From UBA1672 sp050633645 (GTDB lineage Bacteria > Pseudomonadota > Alphaproteobacteria > Micavibrionales > Micavibrionaceae), in assembly GCA_050633645.1 (NCBI GenBank), contig JBOEGX010000001.1:558001-622000 (forward strand): a DNA stretch of 64,000 nucleotides, written 5' to 3'. The position numbers and the translations under genes are program-made. Every line of letters starts with the position of its first letter. Position 1 is the stretch's first letter. Below are positions 45,218 through 54,269 of the stretch, in pieces. The notes below the pieces were generated by a model. The model was not told the DNA's origin. It did not search any database and worked only from the letters and a program-made list of their open reading frames with translations.

Positions 45218-45305
45218 AGTCACAAAATAAAGCTCTTCCTAATCTTGCATCGCAGCAAGAAATATGGCATTTAACACCATTGATTAAAAAAAGTGAGTAA
45301 CATGC

Positions 45306-46193
45306 ATGACCAAGACAAATTTCAAACCCGTTCGTAAAGCTATTTTTCCTGTTGCTGGCCTCGGCACACGCTTCCTTCCCGCTACGAAAGTTATGCCAAA
45401 GGAAATGCTTCCGATTAATGACCGCCCCCTTATTCAACATGTTTTCGAAGAAGCGCGTGAAGCGGGAATTGAGGAGTTTATTTTTGTAACAGGTCGCCAT
45501 AAAAGCATGTTGGTTGAACATTTTGATTTCCAACCAGAACTTGAAGACACGCTCGCGGCGCGCGGGAAAGATTCGATGATCAAGAAAGTGCGCGATTCCG
45601 AAATGCCCGCAGGAAAACTATTCCTGACACGTCAACCAAAACCGCTTGGGCTTGGGCATGCTATATGGTGTGCACATAAACTTGTTGGAAACGAGCCTTT
45701 TGCTGTTTTATTACCTGATGTCTTGATTCAAAATTCAAAGGGCAGCGGCTGCCTTAAACAGATGGTCGATATTTATGATGAGACTGGTGGAAATATCATT
45801 GCCGTTGAAGATGTTCCGCGTGAGGAAACGTATAAATACGGGATTGTTGACGTGGAAAGCACAGATGGAAAGTCATTACCAGTGCGCGGCCTTGTTGAAA
45901 AACCAAAGGTTGAAAATGCCCCATCAACATTATCTGTGATTGGGCGCTACATCCTTCAACCCGAAGTGTTCGACCATTTGGCAGCATTTGAAACGGGCGC
46001 GGGCGGAGAGATTCAGTTGACCGATGCGATGGCGAAACTCATTGGAAACCAACCCTTTTCCGCGTCTCGCTTTGATGGTAAAAGCTATGATAGCGGCTCT
46101 CGTCTTGGGTTTATTGCGGCGAATATCGCCTATAGCCTTGAAGATAAAGAAATTGGCCCCGCTGTCCGTGAAATCCTAAAAAGCTATAACTAA
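45306..46193 (+). CDS. galU: UTP--glucose-1-phosphate uridylyltransferase
   Basis: A 295-residue nucleotidyltransferase with the nucleotide-binding signature FPVAGLGTRFLPATKVMPKE, FVTGRHKSMLVEHF, LGLGHAIWCA and LVEKPKVENAPS. It produces UDP-glucose for polysaccharide and lipopolysaccharide synthesis. Length matches the family. The phosphohexomutase gene, which supplies sugar 1-phosphates, begins 10 bases downstream, so the two form a natural pair. Confidence 0.96.
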   Translation: MTKTNFKPVRKAIFPVAGLGTRFLPATKVMPKEMLPINDRPLIQHVFEEAREAGIEEFIFVTGRHKSMLVEHFDFQPELEDTLAARGKDSMIKKVRDSEMPAGKLFLTRQPKPLGLGHAIWCAHKLVGNEPFAVLLPDVLIQNSKGSGCLKQMVDIYDETGGNIIAVEDVPREETYKYGIVDVESTDGKSLPVRGLVEKPKVENAPSTLSVIGRYILQPEVFDHLAAFETGAGGEIQLTDAMAKLIGNQPFSASRFDGKSYDSGSRLGFIAANIAYSLEDKEIGPAVREILKSYN

Positions 46194-46203
46194 GGAAAAC
46201 CGC

Positions 46204-47595
46204 ATGAGTTACACTTTTGATCCTACTATCTTGCGAGAGTATGATATTCGTGGGCAAATCGGTAAAAACCTGTCTGAAAAAGATGCTTATGCCTTGGGCA
46301 GAGCTTTCGCAACTTTTGTATCTGGTGAAGCCAATACAGCAACGCCGACCATCTGTGTTGGTTATGACGGACGGAACAGCTCCCCCGCCCTTTCATCTTC
46401 ATTGATTAAGGGCTTAAGAGATAGCGGCGCTAACGTTGTTGCAGTTGGCCTTGGTCCAACGCCAATGCTATATTTCTCTGTAAAGCATTTAAGCGCCGAT
46501 GCGGGCGTTATGGTTACCGGTTCTCATAACCCACCAGATTATAACGGCTTTAAAATGGGGCTTAACAAATCACCTGTCTTTGGTGAAACTATTCAGAAAA
46601 TCGGTAAAATCTCCGAAAGCGGTACGTTAAATACAGGCAATGGAAGCCTCACAGAAAAAGATATTAAGAACGAATATGTTAACCGTCTTATGCAAGACCT
46701 TGGGCCACTGCGCGACCTTAGCATCGCATGGGATGCAGGGAATGGAGCGGCAGGTGAAATCCTGCAAATGCTTACGGCGAAAATACCGGGTGAGCATCAT
46801 TTGATTTTCGAAGATATTGACGGGAATTTTCCCAATCACCACCCTGACCCGACAGTTGATGAAAACCTTGTTGATTTGCAAAAACTTGTGGCAGATCACA
46901 AATGCGACCTTGGGATCGCCTTTGATGGTGATGGCGACCGCATTGGCGTGGTCGATGAAAACGGCGATGTTTTGCGCTGTGACATCCTTATGACGATTTA
47001 TGCGCGGGAGGTGATTAAAAACAATCCTGGTGCGGCGATTATCGGGGATGTTAAATGCTCTTCCGTGATGTTTGATGAGATCAATAAAATGGGTGGTAAG
47101 GGCATTATGTGGAAAACTGGCCACTCCCTTATTAAAGATAAAATGCGCGAGCTGAACGCCCCCCTTGCAGGCGAACTTTCAGGGCATATTTTCTTTGCCG
47201 ACAAATATTACGGCTTTGATGATGCGCTTTATTGCTCCGTGCGTTTGCTGAACGAGTTATCAAAAAATGATGGTGGGTTGTCGAGCCTGACAGCGCATTT
47301 GCCAAAATTATTCAACACGCCAGAGGTGCGTTTTGAAGTTGATGAAGCGGAGAAATTTAACCTTGTCCCGCGCGTCTTGGAAAGCCTGAAGGCACAGGCC
47401 AATGAAGATTCCGCGCTTGACGATATTGATGGTGTGCGCGTTACGACATCTGATGGATGGTGGTTACTTCGCCCGTCCAACACACAAGATGTTCTTGTTG
47501 CCCGCGTTGAGGCAAGCAGCATTGAGGGGCTCGATCGCTTGAAGAAAATGGCTAGTGATGAAGTGAAAAAATTAGGGTATAGTATTGAATTCTAA
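46204..47595 (+). CDS. Phosphomannomutase/phosphoglucomutase
   Basis: A 463-residue alpha-D-phosphohexomutase. Four domain signatures are visible: FREYDIRG-like LREYDIRGQIGKNL, the phosphoserine loop VTGSHNPPDYNGFKMGL, the metal-binding loop FDGDGDRIGVVDENG, and the sugar-binding GELSGHIFF; the C-terminal phosphate loop reads LLRPSNTQDVLVARVEA. It interconverts hexose 6- and 1-phosphates and belongs to the AlgC/ManB type with dual specificity likely. Adjacent to galU. Confidence 0.94.
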   Translation: MSYTFDPTILREYDIRGQIGKNLSEKDAYALGRAFATFVSGEANTATPTICVGYDGRNSSPALSSSLIKGLRDSGANVVAVGLGPTPMLYFSVKHLSADAGVMVTGSHNPPDYNGFKMGLNKSPVFGETIQKIGKISESGTLNTGNGSLTEKDIKNEYVNRLMQDLGPLRDLSIAWDAGNGAAGEILQMLTAKIPGEHHLIFEDIDGNFPNHHPDPTVDENLVDLQKLVADHKCDLGIAFDGDGDRIGVVDENGDVLRCDILMTIYAREVIKNNPGAAIIGDVKCSSVMFDEINKMGGKGIMWKTGHSLIKDKMRELNAPLAGELSGHIFFADKYYGFDDALYCSVRLLNELSKNDGGLSSLTAHLPKLFNTPEVRFEVDEAEKFNLVPRVLESLKAQANEDSALDDIDGVRVTTSDGWWLLRPSNTQDVLVARVEASSIEGLDRLKKMASDEVKKLGYSIEF

Positions 47596-47638
47596 TGCCG
47601 AATCATATCGGTGCCTTTAATTTTGGCGAGAGTGCAAT

Positions 47639-48283
47639 ATGACCATAACAAACGACACAAAAATCCTTGAACTTTTGGCATCTAAAATTTGTCATGATTT
47701 GATTAGCCCAGTAGGCGCGATTTCCAATGGTGTTGAGATATTGGAAGAGATGGGCAGCGACGCCGATAGTGACATCACAAGCCTTATATCTTTTAGCGCG
47801 GCGCAAGCAAATGCCAAGCTAAAAACCATGCGGATGGCCTACGGCCTTGGTGGATCTGACCCCAGCATAAAATTCGAAGACGTTCATAAGTTATTTGGGG
47901 AATTTATCGAAGGCGAAAAGCGCCTCTCTCAAGATTGGGATCCTTATGCCGATCTAGGGATAGAACCCCGTAACGGGCTTTGCAAAATGCTCCTCTGCGG
48001 GATGAAATTTGCCGTTGAGGGTCTCCCTCGTGGCGGTGTCATTTCCGTTCAAAAAGATGAGGACGGCGTTGTTTTGATTACCGCATCGGGTGAAAACGCC
48101 CATTTTCGCCCTGATTTTGTCAATGCGCTTAATCATGCCCTATCCATTAATGACCTTGACCCAAAGCTCGTCCACGCTTATGTCACAGGTTTACTGGCAA
48201 AAAATTATGGCTTTGAAATACATACGGATGAAACGCAAGATAATATAATTTCCTTGCGATTAAACTGCTCTGTAGTATCTTAG
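47639..48283 (+). CDS. chpT: Histidine phosphotransferase ChpT
   Basis: A 214-residue protein with the phospho-acceptor His19 in LASKICHDLISPVGAISNGV, typical of ChpT, followed by a degenerate HATPase-like C-terminal domain (GISVQ-type strand GGVISVQKDEDGVVLI and YVTGLLAKNYGFEI). ChpT passes phosphate from CckA to CtrA and CpdR in alphaproteobacteria, so it links directly to the ctrA gene at 14681. It precedes the chemotaxis operon across a 176-base gap. Confidence 0.9.
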   Translation: MTITNDTKILELLASKICHDLISPVGAISNGVEILEEMGSDADSDITSLISFSAAQANAKLKTMRMAYGLGGSDPSIKFEDVHKLFGEFIEGEKRLSQDWDPYADLGIEPRNGLCKMLLCGMKFAVEGLPRGGVISVQKDEDGVVLITASGENAHFRPDFVNALNHALSINDLDPKLVHAYVTGLLAKNYGFEIHTDETQDNIISLRLNCSVVS

Positions 48284-48459
48284 AATATAATCATTTTTTG
48301 ATTTATTGACCTTTCTGCGTTACCATATGAATATCTGAGTTTTTCTGCGTTTACAATTCAACTTTATATAACGGTGCTCTCAAGAATTTTGAGTGTTGTT
48401 TGGATGCATTTCTAATGCGTACAAATGAGCAATAAGCACCGCCGAGCAAGGAATAGCTA

Positions 48460-51246
48460 ATGGATGATTTAATTGTCGAGTTTATTACGGAAACCAACGA
48501 AAGTCTCGAAGAGCTAGATGTTGATCTGGTTAATCTGGAACAAAACCCGAATGACAAAGACCTTCTCGGCAAAATCTTCCGCTTGATGCATACAATCAAA
48601 GGCACTTGTGGCTTTCTTGCCCTTCCCCGCCTTGAAAAAGTGGCTCACCATGCCGAAAATGTTTTGGGACGTTTTCGTGATGGCGATCTCGAAGTAACCC
48701 CTGGTTACGTCACGTTAATTTTCGAATCAATCGATCAAATTAAATATATTGTTGGTGAAATTGAAGAAACAAGCAAAGAGCCAGAAGGCAGCGATAAAGA
48801 GCTTATTGCACGCCTTGATGCCGCCTATGAAGGTAAAGATGTTTCGGGTAATGCTTCTAATGTTGGAGAGTCTACTTCTGCAGCCCCCGTTGAAGCGCTT
48901 CCAACGATTGAGGAAAAAGAACTTGCCCCTGGTGAGGCATCGCTGGCCGAGCTTGAGGCGGCATTTGCATCTGCGCCTGGAATGGATGGCATTGTTAACC
49001 CCGCCGATTTGCAAGATGCAACAGAGACACCACCTCCTCCTCCGCCGCCTCCACCTATTAAAGCGGAAAAAGAAAAAACTTCGAATAAACCCGAAGCAAA
49101 AAGTGCAACCGCAAATCAAACATTACGCGTTAATGTTGATGTCCTTGAAGACCTCATGACCATGGTTAGTGAGTTGGTTTTAACAAGAAATCAGCTGCTG
49201 CAGATTGTTCGCGCCAATGGCGAGACAGAATTCACGACACCATTACAGCGCCTTAATCACGTTGTATCCGAGTTACAAGAAGGCGTGATGAAAACCCGAA
49301 TGCAGCCCATTGGTAATGCTTGGTCGAAACTCCCTCGCATTATTCGTGACCTGAGCATTGAGCTAGATAAGAAAATTGATTTAGAGATGCGTGGGCAAGA
49401 CACAGAACTTGATCGTCAGGTTCTTGAAATGATCAAAGATCCGCTCACTCATATGGTTCGCAATTCAGGTGATCACGGGATTGAAACACCTGCGGAGCGT
49501 GTGGCCGCTGGCAAACCAGAAAATGGCAAGATATTGCTCAATGCATTTCATGAAGGGGGGCATATCCTTATTCAAATATCTGATGATGGTAAGGGCCTGC
49601 CAGAAGACAAAATCAGGGATAAAATAATTTCTAACGGACTTGCTACGGCGGACGAGCTTGCGGAAATGTCTTCTCAACAAATTCAACAGTTTATTTTCAA
49701 GGCTGGGTTTTCTACGGCAGCGGCGGTTACATCTGTTTCTGGGCGCGGCGTTGGAATGGACGTTGTGCGCACAAATATTGAGAAAATAGGTGGCTCGATC
49801 GAACTGAAATCCACAGAGGGTAAAGGGTCAACCTTCACGATTAAAATCCCCCTTACTCTGGCTATTGTTTCGGCACTTATTGTCGAAGCGTCGGGGGAAC
49901 GATTTGCAATTCCACAGCTTTCCGTTCGAGAGCTTGTCATGATCTCAGAAAACAGTGACAATCACATTGAGTACATCAAAGGTATTCCCGTTTTCCGATT
50001 GAGGGATCGCCTTCTTCCTCTTGTATCATTAAACACTGTCTTAGGATTGGGAGACGATGGTATATTGAACGAAGAGCAGGTCATTGCAAAAGATGTAGAA
50101 GCGCAAAGTGATGAAGAGGATTCTATAGAAGCTATCGAAGTTGCAAAACTACCGCGCAAAAACCTTTATATCGTTATCGCGCAAGTTGGTGCTTATGATT
50201 TTGGTATTATCGTTGATAAAGTTTTTGATACCGAAGAAATTGTGGTGAAGCCCGTTGCACAAATTCTTAAAAATATGACGCTGTTCTCTGGAAATACAAT
50301 ATTAGGTGATGGTAGCGTTATCATGATTCTTGACCCGAACGGTATAGCCAGCGCATCAGGGAATCTTGATGCGGATACGCAAGATTCATCCAGTGCCGTG
50401 GAAGAGCACAAGTCGGATTCTGCAAAGAAAACATCACTGCTTCTATTTGATGTGGGTGACAACACGCCAAAGGCTGTTCCGCTCTCTCTCGTTGCACGTT
50501 TGGAAAATGTTCAAATGAACAATGTAGAGTATTCAAGCGGGCAAATGATGGTTCAATATCGAGGGTCACTCATGCCACTGGTTACGTTTAACTCATCAAT
50601 CAACCTTGAGGGAGAGAAAGAGAAGCCTGTCCTTGTATTTGCAGATAAGGGTGTTTCTATGGGGATTATTGTTAATGATATTATAGACATCATTGAAGAA
50701 CGTGTTGATGTTCAACTATCTACCAGCCAAAATGGCTTGCTAGGAAGCGCTATCATAAATGGGTCTGCGACGGATGTTGTTGACATCACCTATTTCCTCA
50801 ATTCCGTTGGACAAAATTGGTTTAAAGACCATGGCGATGAACCGTTTGGACAAGAAGAAACAACCTCTAGCAGCCTGAAAAAGAAACTTCTTTTGGTCGA
50901 TGACAGCCCATTTTTCAGAAATATGCTAACCCCCCTTCTTAGTGTTGCTGGTTACGAAGTGACGACTGTTGACTCTCCGTCTGAGGCCATCGCCCTTCTG
51001 GAAAAGGGATTGGATTTTGATGTTATCGTGAGTGACATTGAAATGCCCGATATGGATGGATTTCAGTTTGCCGATTATATTAAACGCAGTGAAAACCGAT
51101 GGAAAGAAACACCAATGGTTGCTTTATCATCACATGCCACGCCTGCGGATATTGAACGCGGAATGTCCGTTGGATTTTCGGGGTATGTCGCAAAATTTGA
51201 TAAAGACGCGCTTATTTCCACCCTATCACAAACACTACGCACTTAA
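48460..51246 (+). CDS. cheA: Chemotaxis histidine kinase CheA with two CheW-like domains and a receiver
   Basis: A 928-residue hybrid kinase. Domain order: Hpt (1-105) with His44 in RLMHTIKGTCGF; a Pro/Ala/Glu-rich linker (about 125-215, including nine consecutive prolines) with no clear P2 domain; dimerisation domain (about 219-285); HATPase (about 330-460) with HMVRNSGDHGIE, ISDDGKGL and SGRGVGMDVV; a first CheW domain (about 465-640); a second CheW-like domain (about 656-780); and a receiver (about 806-925) with DD and Asp in VIVSDIEMPDMDGF. It phosphorylates CheY and CheB and heads the chemotaxis operon. Confidence 0.95.
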   Translation: MDDLIVEFITETNESLEELDVDLVNLEQNPNDKDLLGKIFRLMHTIKGTCGFLALPRLEKVAHHAENVLGRFRDGDLEVTPGYVTLIFESIDQIKYIVGEIEETSKEPEGSDKELIARLDAAYEGKDVSGNASNVGESTSAAPVEALPTIEEKELAPGEASLAELEAAFASAPGMDGIVNPADLQDATETPPPPPPPPPIKAEKEKTSNKPEAKSATANQTLRVNVDVLEDLMTMVSELVLTRNQLLQIVRANGETEFTTPLQRLNHVVSELQEGVMKTRMQPIGNAWSKLPRIIRDLSIELDKKIDLEMRGQDTELDRQVLEMIKDPLTHMVRNSGDHGIETPAERVAAGKPENGKILLNAFHEGGHILIQISDDGKGLPEDKIRDKIISNGLATADELAEMSSQQIQQFIFKAGFSTAAAVTSVSGRGVGMDVVRTNIEKIGGSIELKSTEGKGSTFTIKIPLTLAIVSALIVEASGERFAIPQLSVRELVMISENSDNHIEYIKGIPVFRLRDRLLPLVSLNTVLGLGDDGILNEEQVIAKDVEAQSDEEDSIEAIEVAKLPRKNLYIVIAQVGAYDFGIIVDKVFDTEEIVVKPVAQILKNMTLFSGNTILGDGSVIMILDPNGIASASGNLDADTQDSSSAVEEHKSDSAKKTSLLLFDVGDNTPKAVPLSLVARLENVQMNNVEYSSGQMMVQYRGSLMPLVTFNSSINLEGEKEKPVLVFADKGVSMGIIVNDIIDIIEERVDVQLSTSQNGLLGSAIINGSATDVVDITYFLNSVGQNWFKDHGDEPFGQEETTSSSLKKKLLLVDDSPFFRNMLTPLLSVAGYEVTTVDSPSEAIALLEKGLDFDVIVSDIEMPDMDGFQFADYIKRSENRWKETPMVALSSHATPADIERGMSVGFSGYVAKFDKDALISTLSQTLRT

Positions 51247-51277
51247 ATCAGCTCAATAATTTACAAGGATTTTCTTC

Positions 51278-51739
51278 ATGGACGACAATGTAGATAACAA
51301 AAGCAAGCAAGACTATCTCACTATTCAAATTGCCGACCAGCGTTTTGGTATTCCTGTATTGCAAATAGAAGATGTGTTGCGCGAACAAGCCGTCACCAAG
51401 ATACCACTTGCTCCCCCTGAGGTTGCCGGGTCCTTGAACTTACGTGGGCGAATTGTTACGGCCATTAATGTTAGAAAAAGATTGGGACTTCCCCCTCTTG
51501 AAAAAGGACAACCCTGTATGAGTGTAGTTGTTGAGCATGGCCATGAGTTGTTCAGCCTTATCATTGACAAAGTTGGTGATGTTTTGTCACTGGAAAGCCA
51601 GTTATTCGAAAAGAATCCAAATACACTGGATCCTGCGTGGCGAGAAGTGTCGACGGGAATTTTCCAACTTAAAGATGAGTTGTTAATCATTATGGATGTG
51701 TCAAAATTACTTGAAAATCTTGGTGATAATGCATCTTAA
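51278..51739 (+). CDS. cheW: Chemotaxis adaptor protein CheW
   Basis: A 153-residue CheW-fold protein: YLTIQIADQRFGIPVLQIED, then the VAGSLNLRGRIVTAINVRKR segment and FSLIIDKVGDVLSLE. It couples chemoreceptors to CheA. It begins 31 bases after cheA with an AAGGA ribosome binding site. No chemoreceptor gene is in the window. Confidence 0.96.
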   Translation: MDDNVDNKSKQDYLTIQIADQRFGIPVLQIEDVLREQAVTKIPLAPPEVAGSLNLRGRIVTAINVRKRLGLPPLEKGQPCMSVVVEHGHELFSLIIDKVGDVLSLESQLFEKNPNTLDPAWREVSTGIFQLKDELLIIMDVSKLLENLGDNAS

Positions 51740-51830
51740 ATAGAATAAAATCATTTATTACTCACCTTCACTTTTTCTTTACCTTAATATATTACTTTTA
51801 CTAAAGCGTTTTTAAAAATCAGGGGAAACT

Positions 51831-52196
51831 ATGAAATCTTGTCTAATTGTTGATGATAGCCGTGTCGTTAGAAAAGTTGCCAGTCGTATTGCACATGATT
51901 TGGGATTTGAATGCCTAGAGGCTGAAGATGGACAAAAAGCATGTGAAGCATGCGAAAAAGCCATGCCCGATGCTATTATCCTTGATTGGAATATGCCCAT
52001 CATGAGTGGTATCGAGTTTCTAGAAAAGCTTCGGACGATGGATGGTGGCGACACACCAAAGGTTGTTTTCTGCACAACAGAAAATGATATTTCTCACATA
52101 CAGCGCGCTATGCAAGCTGGTGCGAATGAGTATATTATGAAACCCTTCGATAGTGAAATTATCGAATCCAAATTCAAACAAATCGGCCTTCTTTAG
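51831..52196 (+). CDS. cheY: Chemotaxis response regulator CheY
   Basis: A 121-residue single-domain receiver: acidic pocket CLIVDDSRVVRKVA, phospho-acceptor Asp52 in AIILDWNMPIMSGIEFL, Thr in VVFCTTEND and Lys in EYIMKPFDSEI. Phosphorylated CheY binds the flagellar switch (FliM/FliN). It lies in line between cheW and cheB. Confidence 0.94.
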   Translation: MKSCLIVDDSRVVRKVASRIAHDLGFECLEAEDGQKACEACEKAMPDAIILDWNMPIMSGIEFLEKLRTMDGGDTPKVVFCTTENDISHIQRAMQAGANEYIMKPFDSEIIESKFKQIGLL

Positions 52197-52241
52197 GATT
52201 GCTATTTCTCTGCATTCTGGCCTCACGATATAGAGTAAAAA

Positions 52242-53324
52242 ATGAGTAATTCTAAAATATCCGTTATCCTTGTTGATGATTCAAGTGTTATTCGTGGCGC
52301 ACTTTCGCGCATTCTCACGACTGATCCAGATATAGAAGTCGTGAGCTCCGTTGCGAATGGAGAAGTTGGCGTCACTATGGCACGTGCAAAGAAACCAGAC
52401 GTTCTCATACTCGACGTTGAGATGCCGGTTATGGACGGATTGACAGCATTACCTAAAATCCTTGAAGTCTCCCCCGACACCAAAGTTGTTATGTGCTCTT
52501 CTTTGACTGCAAAGGGCGGTGAAATAACAATGAAAGCGATGGCTCTTGGCGCTGTTGAATGTATTGTTAAACCGTCTTCAGCGCAAGAAACTGGGCCTAA
52601 CTCTCCATTTCAGCTGCAACTATTAAAGCTTGTCAGGACTTTGGGGGGAGCAGTTGATGCAAAACCGTCAACAGCCACCAAGACATTAGATCATTCGCCT
52701 ACTGCACAAAACAATTTTTCATTACGAAATGATAATATGGCATACAAAGGTAAACCCTCTATCCTTGCCATTGGAAGCTCCACAGGCGGGCCACAGGCAT
52801 TATTTCAGGTTACTAAAGACCTTGGCAAACTCGACATCCCCATTGTTATTACGCAACACATGCCACCAACATTTACAAAAATTCTCGCAACGCATATTCA
52901 ACAACAAAGCGGTATTGAGGCATATGAAGGCGAAGATGGCATGGTCATTGAGAACGGCAATGCCTATGTTGCACCTGGCGGTAAACACATGTTATTCGTA
53001 CGTGATGGCACGAGCGTTAAAATTAAGCTTAATGATGGTCCGCAAGAGAATTTCTGTAAACCCGCCGTTGACCCGATGATGCGTAGCCTGATAGATTTAT
53101 ATGGGCAAAAAGTCTTATTTGCGATTCTCACAGGCATGGGGCAAGACGGCCTTCTTGGCGCAAGAGCACTCATCGAAAAAGGTGGGCGTGTTATTGCACA
53201 AGATAAAGCAACAAGTGTTGTCTGGGGGATGCCAGGCGCAGTATCAATGGACGGGATATGCTCTGCTGTTCTACCATTAAATGAAGTTGGGCCATGGCTA
53301 AAAAAAGCGTGTTTTGCGCGATAA
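52242..53324 (+). CDS. cheB: Chemotaxis protein-glutamate methylesterase CheB
   Basis: A 360-residue two-domain protein. The receiver (1-120) has VDDSSVIRGALSRIL and Asp58 in VLILDVEMPVMDGL. The methylesterase domain (about 165-355) shows the catalytic Ser in IGSSTGGPQALFQV, His in ITQHMPPTFTKIL and Asp in GMGQDGLLGARAL. It removes methyl groups from chemoreceptors during adaptation, opposite to CheR, encoded 16 bases downstream. Confidence 0.97.
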   Translation: MSNSKISVILVDDSSVIRGALSRILTTDPDIEVVSSVANGEVGVTMARAKKPDVLILDVEMPVMDGLTALPKILEVSPDTKVVMCSSLTAKGGEITMKAMALGAVECIVKPSSAQETGPNSPFQLQLLKLVRTLGGAVDAKPSTATKTLDHSPTAQNNFSLRNDNMAYKGKPSILAIGSSTGGPQALFQVTKDLGKLDIPIVITQHMPPTFTKILATHIQQQSGIEAYEGEDGMVIENGNAYVAPGGKHMLFVRDGTSVKIKLNDGPQENFCKPAVDPMMRSLIDLYGQKVLFAILTGMGQDGLLGARALIEKGGRVIAQDKATSVVWGMPGAVSMDGICSAVLPLNEVGPWLKKACFAR

Positions 53325-53340
53325 GGAAACAGGATAAGCA

Positions 53341-54174
53341 ATGAATATTACGGATTTCGATATATATAAAAACCTGTTAAAGGAAAAGTCTGGATTGGTT
53401 TTATCACAGGATAAATCCTACCTTATTGAATCACGCCTTAACCCTGTCGCGAAAAAATGGGGGTATGAAGACTTGGCGGCGATGACGACTATATTGCGCG
53501 GCATGCCCCCCAAAGATCTTATCAATGATATTGTTGAGGCAATGACAACAAACGAAACATCATTTTACCGCGATAACACGCCGTTTGATAACTTCAAAAA
53601 TTTTGTTCTGCCTTATTTTAAGGCAAAAAACACCCCCGTAAAACGCCTTCGGATTTGGTGCGCCGCGGCATCAAGTGGGCAAGAACCCTACTCCCTGGCT
53701 ATGATGCTTAAGGAAGAAGCTGCAAATATGCCTGGTTGGAATTTCGAGATTATCGGAACGGATATATCTACGGAGATTTTAGACAAAGCCAAGGAAGGGC
53801 TATACACTCAGTTTGAAGTGCAGCGCGGCCTTCCCATCACACATTTGATAAAATATTTCACACAAGAAGGCGACAAATGGCAAATCAATAAAGAAATTAG
53901 GGATATGGTACAGTATAAATATTTCAACCTGCTTGAGCCCATGACGGCGTTGGGTCAGTTTGACGTTATTTTCTGCCGTAATGTTCTTATTTATTTTGAT
54001 CAGCCAGCTAAAAAGGACATCATGGAACGTGCGGAGAAGCAGCTTGCAGCGGATGGATATTTCTTCCTTGGTGGCGCAGAGACCGTTTTGGGCATTACGG
54101 ACTCATTTGCCAACGTTCCAAATGCACGAGGATTATATGCAAAATCAGCCAGTGAGCACGTCAAAGCGGCCTAA
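53341..54174 (+). CDS. cheR: Chemotaxis protein methyltransferase CheR
   Basis: A 277-residue SAM-dependent methyltransferase. An N-terminal helical domain (1-75) precedes EAMTTNETSFYRDNTPFDNF, the SAM-binding RIWCAAASSGQEPYSLAM, and FDVIFCRNVLIYFDQ. It methylates chemoreceptor glutamates in adaptation. No pentapeptide-binding extension is visible. Last gene of the cheAWYBR run. Confidence 0.97.
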   Translation: MNITDFDIYKNLLKEKSGLVLSQDKSYLIESRLNPVAKKWGYEDLAAMTTILRGMPPKDLINDIVEAMTTNETSFYRDNTPFDNFKNFVLPYFKAKNTPVKRLRIWCAAASSGQEPYSLAMMLKEEAANMPGWNFEIIGTDISTEILDKAKEGLYTQFEVQRGLPITHLIKYFTQEGDKWQINKEIRDMVQYKYFNLLEPMTALGQFDVIFCRNVLIYFDQPAKKDIMERAEKQLAADGYFFLGGAETVLGITDSFANVPNARGLYAKSASEHVKAA

Positions 54175-54269
54175 CGCATAATTCCCCATCTTTACTTGCA
54201 TCGCATGGTTTTTACGATTATATAGTCGCTTGATTTCATTTTTCCAACATGATGCAAGATATATAAACC

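Noticed and set aside
46627..47124. 165-codon frame antisense to the phosphohexomutase
   Set aside because: The sense gene is full length with all four domain signatures; no ribosome binding site or domain supports the antisense frame.
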